Below are positions 46,341-55,597 of a stretch of DNA of 64,000 nucleotides, in pieces. The position numbers were made by a program, and so were the translations under genes. How positions within the stretch are numbered: position 1 is the first letter of the stretch; every line of letters starts with the position of its first letter. The notes below the pieces were generated by a model. It did not search any database. It had not been told where the DNA came from and saw only the letters and a list, made by a program, of their open reading frames with translations. The stretch is from Paenibacillus rubinfantis (GTDB lineage Bacteria > Bacillota > Bacilli > Paenibacillales > Paenibacillaceae), in NCBI RefSeq assembly GCF_001486505.1, contig NZ_LN909065.1, forward strand, positions 1,259,778 to 1,323,777. The letters run 5' to 3'.

Positions 46341-47297
46341 TTATTGAAGCAGGTTCGGTAAGTCACTGTCGGATTCCTCGGTGTTGCTCTTGTACGGATA
46401 TCCGGCCTCATAAGGCGCGACTTGGATTCGGACGTCGGTGATATGGGTAAATCGGTTAAGCAACAGCATTTTGGCCCGATTGGCGATATCATGGGCTTCC
46501 ATGACGGTAATCTTCGGGTTGACGCTGATTTTGGCGGTCACCGTAACGTAATGCCCGCTCTCCTGCGCTTTCAAGTCATCTACGGTAATCACTCCGTGCA
46601 CCCGCTGCACCGTTTCGACTAAGGAAGCGGCATCCTCTTCGCGCAGATGGGACGAAGGCGAACCGTAAACGGAACGTTTCACCAGCCCATAGACTTGAAT
46701 CAATACATGCAAGGCAACAAGGATCGCTGCACTTGGTTCAAGATATACTAAAGCCGGCACATCCCAGGCTTGCCCCCCCATCGCTCCAAAAACCCCTGCG
46801 AGCACCACGACGGAGGAGAATAGGGAATGGCGGTGTTTCTCGATCAGCGACTGCAAATTGACGTTTGACTTTCTGCGGGATAACCGCAGCTTCACTTGAA
46901 ACAACGATTCCCGTAAAGCCATCGATAGGAGCACGGCTGCCAAGACGAAGGTCTCCGGTGGAGCGGTGTCGCCCTCGGTCAAGTCCGTGAAAGCCGCAAT
47001 CCCCAGCTGTACAGCGCCCATGAGCAGAAAAACGGAGAAAAAAATGGCCGGAAGCGGCTCGGGCGACTCTTTGCTCGCGGACAGCGATCCGACTCGCTTC
47101 ACACGGGTATTCCCCGGTCCGGGCAGCTTTGCGGCAACGCTAGCAGCGGCGTCGTATGCGGAATATAAGGCCCCCGCCAGCAATGCCAAGCTGCCGTAGA
47201 ACAGACCCACCGTCCCCAAAAAGACAGCCAAAACGATATCCCCCACAATGCCAGTCCAGGATACAGGCTCTGGAATAACGGCTTGTTCTCGTGTCAT
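46341..47297 (-). CDS. CDF-family (cation diffusion facilitator) membrane protein with altered metal site
   Basis: 318 residues: about six membrane segments and a cytoplasmic ferredoxin-like C-terminal domain (VETVQRVHGVITVDDLKAQE, then HYVTVTAKISVNPKITV). Normal CDF exporters carry Asp and His/Asp ligands in segments 2 and 5. Here segment 2 reads LLAGALYSAYD and the segment 5 entry reads KHRHSLFSSVVVLAG, so by eye the Asp of LLADA and the Asp of segment 5 are replaced by Gly and Ser. It lies between recJ and secF. It may be a non-transporting or altered-specificity member. Confidence 0.75.
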   Translation of the reverse strand: MTREQAVIPEPVSWTGIVGDIVLAVFLGTVGLFYGSLALLAGALYSAYDAAASVAAKLPGPGNTRVKRVGSLSASKESPEPLPAIFFSVFLLMGAVQLGIAAFTDLTEGDTAPPETFVLAAVLLSMALRESLFQVKLRLSRRKSNVNLQSLIEKHRHSLFSSVVVLAGVFGAMGGQAWDVPALVYLEPSAAILVALHVLIQVYGLVKRSVYGSPSSHLREEDAASLVETVQRVHGVITVDDLKAQESGHYVTVTAKISVNPKITVMEAHDIANRAKMLLLNRFTHITDVRIQVAPYEAGYPYKSNTEESDSDLPNLLQ

Positions 47298-47411
47298 AAT
47301 CCCCCTCCTGATGCACGTAAAACGGATAAGAGCCGAAAGCCGCGTCCAGAGACGCGGCTCGATCCTTATCCGGCTAAAAGTATTGGCGGTTCACTCAGGC
47401 ATAGCAGCCGT

Positions 47412-48305
47412 TTAGGATGCTTTGGCCGGTTTATGCTTTTGTTTGCTCTTCAATACGAACCAGAGCGGGCTGGCGATAAAGATGGAGGAATACGCCCCGA
47501 ATAACAGGCCGATTACCATTGCCAGCGAGAACATCCGGATCGATTCCCCACCCAGCAGGAAGAGGAAGAAGGCCGCTACGAACACCGTTAATGCGGTATA
47601 CAACGAACGCATAATCGTTTGCGACACGCTCTCGTTGACCAGCTTGATCAGGTCCTGACGGGTCTTCTGCTTGGAAAACCGCAGGTTTTCACGAATCCGG
47701 TCAAAAATAACGATCGTATCGTTAATCGAATAGCCGATAATCGTCAATACGGCAACGATAAAGGTCAAGTCAACCTCAAGCCGGAAGATCGAGAAGACGG
47801 CGATCACCATAAAGGCGTCATGCAGCAGCGCCACGATTGCGGCGAGAGCAAACCGCCATTCAAAGCGGATACTCACGTAGATAATGATCCCGAGGCAGGA
47901 AATCAACACGGCATAAATCGCATTACGTGCCAGCTCCCTAGCCATTTCCGGATCAACGGTATTCACTTCAAACGAAGCCTTCTCATCCAACTTCGTAATT
48001 TCCGCTTTTAATTTCGCATCGTTATCTTCGTTTAAGACTTTTGTAAACCGGATATTCATCCGGTCTTCACCGGCACTGATCGTTGCTCCGTCATCAATGC
48101 CCAAGTTCTTCAGGATCGGATCGATTTGTTCAGCCGTCAACGACTTGGATAACGCGATGTCAACATTGGAACCCGCTTTGAAATCCACGCTGTAGTTCAA
48201 GCCGAAGAACGACAAACAGATGATACCGGCAATCGTCAAGACGATGGACAGGGTGTAGAAGTATTTACTTAGATGGACATAATCTAGGTTCTTTTTAAAG
48301 CTCAC
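47412..48305 (-). CDS. secF: Protein translocase subunit SecF
   Basis: 297 residues with six membrane segments and a periplasmic-type loop after the first. Family motifs are the N-terminal NYSVDFKAGSNV and the late IGYSINDTIVIFDRIRENLR. With SecD it uses the proton gradient to pull proteins through SecYEG. GTG at 48305 is preferred (AAGGAGC nine bases upstream), overlapping the secD stop by about ten bases; secD and secF are separate here, unlike the fused SecDF of B. subtilis. Confidence 0.95.
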   Translation of the reverse strand: MSFKKNLDYVHLSKYFYTLSIVLTIAGIICLSFFGLNYSVDFKAGSNVDIALSKSLTAEQIDPILKNLGIDDGATISAGEDRMNIRFTKVLNEDNDAKLKAEITKLDEKASFEVNTVDPEMARELARNAIYAVLISCLGIIIYVSIRFEWRFALAAIVALLHDAFMVIAVFSIFRLEVDLTFIVAVLTIIGYSINDTIVIFDRIRENLRFSKQKTRQDLIKLVNESVSQTIMRSLYTALTVFVAAFFLFLLGGESIRMFSLAMVIGLLFGAYSSIFIASPLWFVLKSKQKHKPAKAS

Positions 48306-49548
48306 GAATGTCACGCTCCTTCACACCGAAATACTTCGGTTTCAACAGCTTGCCGGCTTTAAGCAGCAGGTTCAGCAGGAAACGGGAGAGATAGATATTC
48401 GTGGCGATACTGAGTACGATTTCCACGATGAGCACCAAAGCAAAACCTTTAACGGCCCCCGTACCATACGCATACATCACGGCCGCAACGATGATCGTCG
48501 TAATCTGCGAATCCAGCACGGTACGCAGGGAATGCTTGTCCCCCGCTTTTACTGCGGACATAATGCTCTTACCGGTCCGCATTTCCTCATGAATCCGTTC
48601 ATTGGTAATGATATTGGCGTCAACCGCCATCCCGATCCCGAGAATAAACGCCGCAATCCCCGGCAGGGTAAGCGTAAAGTCTGCCCAAACGAACACAAGG
48701 ATGAGCAACCAAGTGTGTACGATTAGGGTAAACGAGGCAATCAGACCGGGTACCCGGTACATGCCAATCATGAACAACAGAATGAAGAGAGAGCCAATCA
48801 GGCCGGCTTCAATCGTCTTGTCCAGCGATTGCTTACCCAATGTTGCGCCGATGCTTTGCGAATATTTCTCCGTCAATTGAAGCGGAAGTGCGCCAAGGTT
48901 GATTTTGTCGCGCAGTTCCTTGGCCTTCGCCAAGTCTCCGCCCACGCTGATTTGAGCGCTTCCGTCGCTCAGGACCGCTTGAACGACCGGATCGGAGACC
49001 AACTCATCGTTCATATAAATCGCCAGCGGTTGCCCCAGCAACCGTTTGGTCACTTCGGCAAATTTATCCTTGCTGTTCACTTTGATACTGACCACCGGTT
49101 CGTTCATTTGGGTGAACTCCAGCTTGGCTCCGTTGGCCGCAAAATCCGTGCCAATCATTTCAATTTTGTTGTATTCATCGGCGTTTTTCTCCGTGCCGTC
49201 CTTGCTGCGGAACGTCAGCGTAGCTGGTTCCTTCATCGTCTTACGTACCGTAGCCTCATCGGTAACGCCAGCCAGCTTCAAGCGAATCCGATTGGTGCCT
49301 TCCGTTGTGACTTCCGGCTCGCTTGTCCCCAGCTTGTTCGCCCGGTCCTCCAGGCTTTTCGCCGTTTGGATTAAGGATTCTCTCGTGACCTCGCTTCCGC
49401 CTTCCAGCGGACTGGCTTCATATAAAATCTCAAAGCCGCCTTTCAGATCAAGGCCGAGACGTACGTTCTTCAACAGGTCGGGGGTTGTCCAAGCCATGAT
49501 GCCAAACGAGACAACCACGACGGTTATGAATGCGATAATTCTTTTCAT
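48295..49548 (-). CDS. secD: Protein translocase subunit SecD
   Basis: 417 residues. First membrane span at the N-terminus, then the P1 domain starting RLGLDLKGGFEILYE, and five more spans with the family motif GIGMAVDANIITNERIHEEMR. It works with SecF in export. A good sigma-A promoter lies upstream, so secD-secF form one unit. The overlapping start of secF suggests coupled translation. Confidence 0.97.
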   Translation of the reverse strand: MKRIIAFITVVVVSFGIMAWTTPDLLKNVRLGLDLKGGFEILYEASPLEGGSEVTRESLIQTAKSLEDRANKLGTSEPEVTTEGTNRIRLKLAGVTDEATVRKTMKEPATLTFRSKDGTEKNADEYNKIEMIGTDFAANGAKLEFTQMNEPVVSIKVNSKDKFAEVTKRLLGQPLAIYMNDELVSDPVVQAVLSDGSAQISVGGDLAKAKELRDKINLGALPLQLTEKYSQSIGATLGKQSLDKTIEAGLIGSLFILLFMIGMYRVPGLIASFTLIVHTWLLILVFVWADFTLTLPGIAAFILGIGMAVDANIITNERIHEEMRTGKSIMSAVKAGDKHSLRTVLDSQITTIIVAAVMYAYGTGAVKGFALVLIVEIVLSIATNIYLSRFLLNLLLKAGKLLKPKYFGVKERDIREL

Positions 49549-49586
49549 CCCGTACTTCTTTCCCCTTTCAAATTCTCAATATTCCT

Positions 49587-49615
49587 ATTATAGCGATGGC
49601 CGAAAAACCAGTCAA
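49587..49615 (-). promoter_or_regulatory. Sigma-A promoter of secD-secF
   Basis: TTGACT (49615-49610), exactly 17 bases, TATAAT (49592-49587) on the minus strand, about 40 bases before the secD ATG. Confidence 0.85.
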
Positions 49616-49652
49616 TTTATCTAATATTGTCAATTTGATTAACGACCGGCAC

Positions 49653-49685
49653 GAAAAAAAGACCCCATTCAATCCAAACGGGATC
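49653..49685 (-). terminator. Probable terminator of comN
   Basis: Stem GAtCCC with GGGgTC around 13 bases, followed on the minus strand by TTTTTTTC. It overlaps the last codons of comN. Confidence 0.6.
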
Positions 49686-49926
49686 CCCGATAGGCGGACA
49701 TCGTCATATAGTTCATAAATTGGGTTACTTTCAGAGAAAGAATGTCATTCACCAGTTGATACAAGGGAGGGATTCCACCCTTCTCGTATTTATGGCTGAT
49801 ACACTCCCAAATGTCAGGTCCGGTGATATGCTCGTACCCGATAAGCCGGAACTCCTCGGCTTTGCTGCGACACAAGCTCTCGATAGCCTCGTTAAGTTGT
49901 TGGTCCGTCATTTGATCTTCAGCCAC
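49669..49926 (-). CDS. comN: Post-transcriptional regulator ComN (YrzD family)
   Basis: 85 residues; the family core is EFRLIGYEHITGPDIWECI and LVNDILSLKVTQFMNYM. In B. subtilis ComN controls comE mRNA and localises with DivIVA. It starts with GTG at 49926, with GGAGG seven bases upstream. The position next to secD and the SpoVB gene is the same as yrzD in B. subtilis. Confidence 0.88.
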   Translation of the reverse strand: MAEDQMTDQQLNEAIESLCRSKAEEFRLIGYEHITGPDIWECISHKYEKGGIPPLYQLVNDILSLKVTQFMNYMTMSAYRGSRLD

Positions 49927-50160
49927 GCTCCAAGCCTCCTTCGAAAACCCGTCTTATTACATTCTACCCTAAATCTCTGAATCCTGCTTAGAAGAGTTCT
50001 TCCATTTGCGAATCCTGCAAAAAAGACAAGGCATGAACCGGGACAGGTCTGTCATATCCATGAAGAGAGAGGTTGTACCGCCTCGCTAACGAGTTTATTA
50101 GGCAGCTGATCGGCAATCAGCTTAAGGAGATCGAAGGCTGCCGGGGGAGTGGAGTTTCGA

Positions 50161-51774
50161 TTGAATAAACAAACCTTTATCCAGGGTACGATGATCCTGC
50201 TGGTGGCAGGGATCGTGAACCGACTCCTGGGCTTCATTCCGCGCATCATGCTGCCCCGGGTGATCGGGGCCGAAGGCGTTGGGCTGTATCAGCTCGGATA
50301 TCCGTTTTTTCTCGTGCTGGTGACGATTATTACCGGAGGGATTCCGCTGGCCGTAGCCAAGTTGGTAGCGGAAGCGGAATCCTCGGGTAAACCCGAACGT
50401 TCTGTGTCGATTTTGCGGACAAGCTTGGTGTTTACGACGGCTGCGGGCTTTCTGTTCACCTTTCTCTGCCTGTTTGGCGCGCCGTGGGTGACCCGGTACG
50501 TCTTGACCGATCCGCGCGTATACCATACGTTTATCGCCATGAGCCCGATGATTATCATCGTGTCCGTCTCCTCGGTGTATCGCGGCTATTTCCAAGGGAA
50601 GCAGGATATGATCCCCTCGGCGGTCTCCTCGATTATGGAGACCGTTGCCCGGATCATCGGCGTCCTCTGGTTTTCCTATCTCCTGCTCCCCATGGGGATC
50701 GCTTACGCGGCCGCTGGGGCGATGCTTGGCGTAGTAGCCGGTGAAGTGGTCGGCATGGGTGTTCTGCTGTGGCAATATCGACGGCTGCAGCGGCGCGAGC
50801 GGCTGGAAAACACGAAAGCAAGCGAGAAGGCGGAACCCACTGCCACGCCTGCCGACCCTGATGTATCGTCCACCCCTGCAACAGCCCCGTTCGGAGCTAC
50901 GCTGCGGCGAATTTTGCGTATCGCTATTCCGGTCACAGGCAGCCGGCTGGTGGGTTCGCTCTCCTACCTGCTGGAATCGATTACGACCGCCCGAAGCCTG
51001 GCCATCGCCGGCATTGGGGTGGCCGTGGCCACCTCACAATACGGGGCGTTGCAGGGGATGATCATCCCGCTGTTGTTGCTTCCCGGGGCGTTAACCTCAT
51101 CGCTCGCCGTGTCGCTGGTCCCCTCTCTGGCCGAAGCGCAAGCGAGGGGCGATGTTAAAACGATTCATTTGCGGCTGCACCAATCCTTACGGCTGGCACT
51201 GGTTACCGGCGCTCCTTTTGCCGCGATCATGTTCGTTCTGGCCGAACCGATTTGCCGACTCGTTTATAACGACGATACGATTGGCGGCATGCTCAAAATC
51301 ATGGCGCCATTTGCCCTCCTGCTCTATATCCAAACTCCGCTGCAGGCAACGCTGCAAGCTTTGGATAAACCGGGTCGCGCCCTGATCAACACGCTGGTGG
51401 GGGCGATCATCAAAATCTCGTTGATTTTCTATCTGGCCTCCAACCCGGATTTGGGAATCTACGGCGCGATTATCGCCATCATCATCAACTTTGTTGTCGT
51501 TACGGTGATGCATGGGTACAGCGTATCCAAGACGCTCCGCTACCGCTTGCCTTACCTGGATATGCTTAAGGTAGGTGCAGCGATGGTCATTATGGCTGCC
51601 GCTGCGGACTATTTATATAAGAACCTCGTCCTCAGTTCGCAAATGGGATGGCAGTTCTTAATGGCGGCCCTGTTATCCGGCTTGTTGTATTTGGCGCTCG
51701 CCGGAATCATGGGATTGTTTGATCTGCAGGACCTCAAACGTCTCCCGGTGTTGGGGAAATGGTTCCGAAAATGA
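50161..51774 (+). CDS. spoVB: SpoVB-type polysaccharide/lipid flippase
   Basis: 537 residues with about 14 membrane segments (MATE/MVF-like). The N-terminus KQTFIQGTMILL closely follows B. subtilis SpoVB, needed for spore cortex synthesis and thought to flip lipid II-type precursors. TTG at 50161 is the favoured start (GGAG six bases upstream); the GTG at 50149 lies on that site. A Pro/Ala/Thr-rich loop of about 35 residues sits near residue 225. Paralogues in the genome could do other jobs, so the name is moderately sure. Confidence 0.82.
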   Translation: MNKQTFIQGTMILLVAGIVNRLLGFIPRIMLPRVIGAEGVGLYQLGYPFFLVLVTIITGGIPLAVAKLVAEAESSGKPERSVSILRTSLVFTTAAGFLFTFLCLFGAPWVTRYVLTDPRVYHTFIAMSPMIIIVSVSSVYRGYFQGKQDMIPSAVSSIMETVARIIGVLWFSYLLLPMGIAYAAAGAMLGVVAGEVVGMGVLLWQYRRLQRRERLENTKASEKAEPTATPADPDVSSTPATAPFGATLRRILRIAIPVTGSRLVGSLSYLLESITTARSLAIAGIGVAVATSQYGALQGMIIPLLLLPGALTSSLAVSLVPSLAEAQARGDVKTIHLRLHQSLRLALVTGAPFAAIMFVLAEPICRLVYNDDTIGGMLKIMAPFALLLYIQTPLQATLQALDKPGRALINTLVGAIIKISLIFYLASNPDLGIYGAIIAIIINFVVVTVMHGYSVSKTLRYRLPYLDMLKVGAAMVIMAAAADYLYKNLVLSSQMGWQFLMAALLSGLLYLALAGIMGLFDLQDLKRLPVLGKWFRK

Positions 51775-51793
51775 TCGCAATCCCCCCCCCCGC

Positions 51794-52501
51794 TTACTTC
51801 TCGTCCATCGCATTGATATACAACTTTCCGTTATGATCGATGCTGCAGAAGAACACCTGCTTAAAATCTGATAAGCCTTTGGTTTGGATTTCGTTTTTCA
51901 ACCAAAAGCGGGTTTTTCCGATTTGCCGCAGGTTCTCGTCATAGACCTTGCCGTCCATAATCAGCGGCAGCGGAAGCGCCTCGTATTTGATTTTGGCGGA
52001 GAGTTTGGCTTCCTTCTTTTTGGGATGCGCTCCTCCCCCTTCGGATTTCTCTTTGGGGATCACGCTCAGCTGACCGCTTGTTTCCAGCACGGCAAACTCG
52101 ACATCCGCGACGCTATCGATCTTTTGCGAACGCAGCTGCATCAGTAAATCGTCCAGGTTATAACGCTGGCGCCTCATTTCTTTGCGGTTGATCTGCCCGT
52201 TCCGAATAATGACGCTGGGTTCACCGTCAAACCACAGCCGCACTTTACGGAAACGAAGCGACAGCATGGCGATGGCGATTTGAATCAACAGCAGGGTTAA
52301 CATCGGAACGATTCCGTCATAGATCGGCCGATCGATATCTTCCAGAGCAAAAACGGCGATTTCCGCAATCATTACCGAGATCACCAGGTCGAAGATGGAC
52401 AGCTCGCCGATTTCTCTTTTTCCCATAATACGCATGACTCCGAACACCAAGAAATACATGAGGACGGTTCGGAAGATATGGTTTGCCATGTGCTCGACCA
52501 T
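51794..52501 (-). CDS. DUF421 membrane protein (YrbG/YetF type)
   Basis: 235 residues: three membrane segments at the N-terminus, then two DUF421 cytoplasmic halves with GEPSVIIRNGQINRKEMRR and the RYNLDDLLMQLR motif. Members help spore coat or membrane functions in B. subtilis but the biochemical role is not known. AGGAGGA lies six bases before the ATG at 52501. A Lys/Glu-rich insertion (about residues 150-170) separates the two soluble halves. Confidence 0.85.
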   Translation of the reverse strand: MVEHMANHIFRTVLMYFLVFGVMRIMGKREIGELSIFDLVISVMIAEIAVFALEDIDRPIYDGIVPMLTLLLIQIAIAMLSLRFRKVRLWFDGEPSVIIRNGQINRKEMRRQRYNLDDLLMQLRSQKIDSVADVEFAVLETSGQLSVIPKEKSEGGGAHPKKKEAKLSAKIKYEALPLPLIMDGKVYDENLRQIGKTRFWLKNEIQTKGLSDFKQVFFCSIDHNGKLYINAMDEK

Positions 52502-52719
52502 GCCAATTCCTCCTCCGGCTAGAAGCTCACACAAAACATGGTATAGCTATTCTGACCGCCCCCTCCCCATTCCATGCGAAATATCACAGGTTATTATAAG
52601 GGAAGCCTGCAAGAATCTTCCTAGCTCAATTTGGCCAAGTCAGGTCTAACCGGATAAGCTTGACCATAAAATGTGGTAAAACGTCTGTCGAAGACATGGA
52701 GGACAGGAGGCCAAACTCG

Positions 52720-53112
52720 ATGCATTTGATCCGCCGATTATTGGGGATTCGTTTGTCCCAGCCCACCGTCGCCGGGTTATGGTACGGATTTTTGTGGATG
52801 ATGATTGGCGCACTCATTTTATCCTTATTGCTGCAAGGCGACATGCTTGAGGAAGTGGAAATGACGGTTTATACCTATCTCGTTCATGCCGTTGCCGTTC
52901 TATTTGGAGGCATCGTATCCGGTAAACGCGCCAAACAGAAAGGTTGGTATCAAGGGGCTCTGACTGGGGCGCTGTATGTACTGCTCCTGCTGCTGATCAG
53001 CTTCTTGGCGATGGATACTTCGCTGGGGCTCCAGGAATGGGGGTTAATCTTGCCGGGGTTTGTTATCGGTGCGATTGGCGGCATGATCGGAGTAAATTTG
53101 GGCAGGAAGTAA
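52720..53112 (+). CDS. TIGR04086-family (YrzE) membrane protein
   Basis: 130 residues with four membrane segments. The family feature is a conserved GxxSGKRAKQKGWYQGALTG loop after the second span. Function unknown. GGAGG lies nine bases before the ATG at 52720; earlier in-frame ATGs have no ribosome site. The neighbours yajC, DUF421 and spoVB match the B. subtilis yrzE area. Confidence 0.82.
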   Translation: MHLIRRLLGIRLSQPTVAGLWYGFLWMMIGALILSLLLQGDMLEEVEMTVYTYLVHAVAVLFGGIVSGKRAKQKGWYQGALTGALYVLLLLLISFLAMDTSLGLQEWGLILPGFVIGAIGGMIGVNLGRK

Positions 53113-53191
53113 CGGGTTTTACGGCGGCCTCCATTCATGGTAAGTTGGACTTAGTCCTATCGATATCTCCATGGGGAGGTCGTCCTGTATC

Positions 53192-54037
53192 ATGTATGTG
53201 TATCATTCCATGTCCGGCATATCCTGGCTGACCGCTTTTTCCGTTCTGTTGATCATCTGGGCTAACACGCTTCGCGCGCCCTGGCATGCCGTTATATCCT
53301 TGTTTCGTCAACTGATCAAGGCAAGGCATTTGCTGTGGCTCCTGCTGTTGACCGTCGGCGTTTTGCTGTTAAACAAATACGAATTGTTACTGGAAAATCA
53401 TCTTTCCTATGATATGGATTTTACGCCGTGGATTCTAAAGCTCGAAGGCCATTTCGTCGCCTCATTCCAAAGCCTGTTTCACGACCCTGCCGTAACCGAA
53501 GTGGCCGGCTTTTTCTATTTAGTCGTGTTTCAAGCGCTCATTCTTGCTTCGCTGGGGATTTATGCGTCTGATAACCGTCTGCCCATGTTTTATGCCACTT
53601 GCTGCACCGTCATTCTAAATTACTTGGTGGCGATTCCTTTTTATTTGCTGTTCCCCGTGAACGAGGTGTGGTCGTATGCTCCATCCGGCGCTTCTTTTTA
53701 TATGCTGGAGGTCTTTCCGCAATTCGAGCAGGTTTACCGCCCTTTATCCGGTCTGAATAACTGTTTCCCCAGCCTGCACACCTCGGTCTCCGTCTCGATG
53801 GCCATTTTGGCGATGCGCTCCGGAAATCGGCGCTGGGGCTGGTTTGCAGCGGTTTGTTCGGCGATCATTCTGTTTTCGATCTTTTATTTGGGGATTCATT
53901 GGTTAACGGACATGCTTGGGGGATCGGTGCTGGCCGTTTCGGCCTCTTATTTCGGCCTTGCTTGGGGGAAGCGTTTGGCGAACACTTCGCGGCCCGAAAG
54001 CCTTAATCCACATCAAGCCATAAAAAAGAGCCTGTAA
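53192..54037 (+). CDS. PAP2-like membrane phosphatase
   Basis: 281 residues with about six membrane segments. PAP2 active-site motifs are visible: FPSLHTS (with the His of motif 2) and YLGIHWLTDMLGG (motif 3 His and Asp). Motif 1 is reduced to a weak match, as in the inositol-phosphoceramide-synthase-like branch. Substrate is unknown: lipid phosphates or undecaprenyl phosphate are possible. GGGAGG lies twelve bases before the ATG at 53192. Confidence 0.78.
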   Translation: MYVYHSMSGISWLTAFSVLLIIWANTLRAPWHAVISLFRQLIKARHLLWLLLLTVGVLLLNKYELLLENHLSYDMDFTPWILKLEGHFVASFQSLFHDPAVTEVAGFFYLVVFQALILASLGIYASDNRLPMFYATCCTVILNYLVAIPFYLLFPVNEVWSYAPSGASFYMLEVFPQFEQVYRPLSGLNNCFPSLHTSVSVSMAILAMRSGNRRWGWFAAVCSAIILFSIFYLGIHWLTDMLGGSVLAVSASYFGLAWGKRLANTSRPESLNPHQAIKKSL

Positions 54038-54056
54038 AATACAGGCTCTTTGCTTT
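54022..54056 (+). terminator. Terminator between the convergent PAP2 gene and yajC
   Basis: Perfect 12-bp stem AAAGAGCCTGTA with TACAGGCTCTTT and an AAA loop. T-rich on the minus side (TTTTTTATGG) and TTGCTTTG on the plus side. Confidence 0.9.
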
Positions 54057-54073
54057 GATTTCCTAATCGGAAA

Positions 54074-54382
54074 TTAACCTTCCGACTCCTTGATCGCGTG
54101 ACTGATGGCGCTGCGGTCAAACGTCAACTTGGTGACATCATTAACGCGAAGTACCACCGTATCGTCGGTCAGCTCCATAATCGTTCCGTGCAATCCGCCG
54201 ATGGTCACGATCTTGTCGCCTTTCTTAAGAGCATTCAGCATCGTAGTGCGCTGCGACTGCTTTTTCTTCTGCGGGCGAATCAGTAGGAAGTAAAAAACGG
54301 CGATCATAATAACAAACGGAATGATCATGGTGACCAGCGAACTACCGCCGGCCGGCTGTTGTGCGGCATACTGAAAGAACAT
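54074..54382 (-). CDS. yajC: Preprotein translocase accessory subunit YajC
   Basis: 102 residues: one N-terminal membrane span (about 17-37) followed by RPQKKKQ, then a small soluble part with KKGDKIVTIGGLHGTI. It accompanies SecDF at the translocon. It is the last gene of the queA-tgt-yajC group. Confidence 0.95.
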   Translation of the reverse strand: MFFQYAAQQPAGGSSLVTMIIPFVIMIAVFYFLLIRPQKKKQSQRTTMLNALKKGDKIVTIGGLHGTIMELTDDTVVLRVNDVTKLTFDRSAISHAIKESEG

Positions 54383-54421
54383 GTCTTATCCCCCTTTCCA
54401 AAATCGAACTAACGGTATTTC

Positions 54422-55570
54422 TTAAAATCCTTTGTCATTGCCAAACAGACCGTACTGCTCAAAAAATTCATCCCGGAAATCCAACAACCGATCGTCCATA
54501 ATCGCCTGACGGACTTTGCCCATCAGATTAATGAGGAAATGCAGATTATGGTATGTAGTTAATCGCAGCCCAAACGTCTCGTCGGCTTTGATCAGGTGGC
54601 GGAGATACGCCCTGGAGTAATTTCGGCAGGTGTAGCAGTCGCATTCGGGATCCAGCGGTCCGAAATCGTTGGCATACTGAGCGTTGCGTACAACAAGGCG
54701 GCCCTGGCTGGTCATCGTTGTGCCGTTGCGCGCGATCCGGGTCGGCAGCACGCAGTCGAACATGTCGACGCCACGAATCGCCCCTTCAATCAGCGCATCC
54801 GGCGATCCGACCCCCATTAAATAACGCGGCTTGTTCGCCGGCAGCAGGGGAACGGTATATTCCAGCATTTCGTACATTAGCGGCTTAGGCTCGCCAACAC
54901 TCAGTCCACCAATAGCATACCCCGGGAAATCCAATGAAGTCAAATCACGGGCGCTTTGCTTGCGCAGGTCCTCGTACATGCCGCCCTGAACGATGGCGAA
55001 CAACCCTTGATCCTGCGGACGGGCATGGCTTTGCAGGCACCGTTCTGCCCAACGGGTCGTACGCTCCAGCGAGTTCTTCACATAGTCGTAATCCGCTGGA
55101 TATGGCGGGCATTCGTCAAATGCCATCATAATGTCCGAGCCCAGCGCATTTTGAATTTCCATCGCCACTTCCGGGGAAAGGAACAGCTTATCACCGTTCA
55201 AGTGGGAGCGGAAATGTACCCCTTCCTCCGTGATTTTGCGCATTTCGCTGAGCGAGAACACCTGAAACCCGCCGCTGTCGGTCAAAATCGCGCGGTCCCA
55301 ATTCATAAATTTATGCAGTCCGCCCGCTTCGCGAATAATCTCATGTCCCGGCCGCAAAAAGAGATGGTACGTATTGCTTAAGATAATCCGCGCATCCATT
55401 TCCTTGAGTTCTTCCGGACTCATCGTTTTCACAGTGGCCTGCGTTCCCACCGGCATAAACACCGGCGTGTCGAACGAGCCGTGCGGCGTATGCACGCGCC
55501 CCAGTCGGGCGCCGGACTGCTTGCAGGTCTTAATATGCTCATAGGTTATTGCTGCTGCCAATCTGATCAA
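54422..55570 (-). CDS. tgt: tRNA-guanine transglycosylase
   Basis: 382 residues. Active-site nucleophile region ILTDSGGFQVFSL, and the zinc site CDCYTCRNYSRAYLRHL. It swaps guanine 34 for preQ1 in GUN-anticodon tRNAs; queA next to it continues to queuosine. It starts with TTG at 55570 (AGAGGACGG upstream). The site is somewhat close, and the second TTG three codons on is an alternative. Confidence 0.95.
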   Translation of the reverse strand: MIRLAAAITYEHIKTCKQSGARLGRVHTPHGSFDTPVFMPVGTQATVKTMSPEELKEMDARIILSNTYHLFLRPGHEIIREAGGLHKFMNWDRAILTDSGGFQVFSLSEMRKITEEGVHFRSHLNGDKLFLSPEVAMEIQNALGSDIMMAFDECPPYPADYDYVKNSLERTTRWAERCLQSHARPQDQGLFAIVQGGMYEDLRKQSARDLTSLDFPGYAIGGLSVGEPKPLMYEMLEYTVPLLPANKPRYLMGVGSPDALIEGAIRGVDMFDCVLPTRIARNGTTMTSQGRLVVRNAQYANDFGPLDPECDCYTCRNYSRAYLRHLIKADETFGLRLTTYHNLHFLINLMGKVRQAIMDDRLLDFRDEFFEQYGLFGNDKGF

Positions 55571-55597
55571 CCGTCCTCTACTTATTTAAATGTGCAT

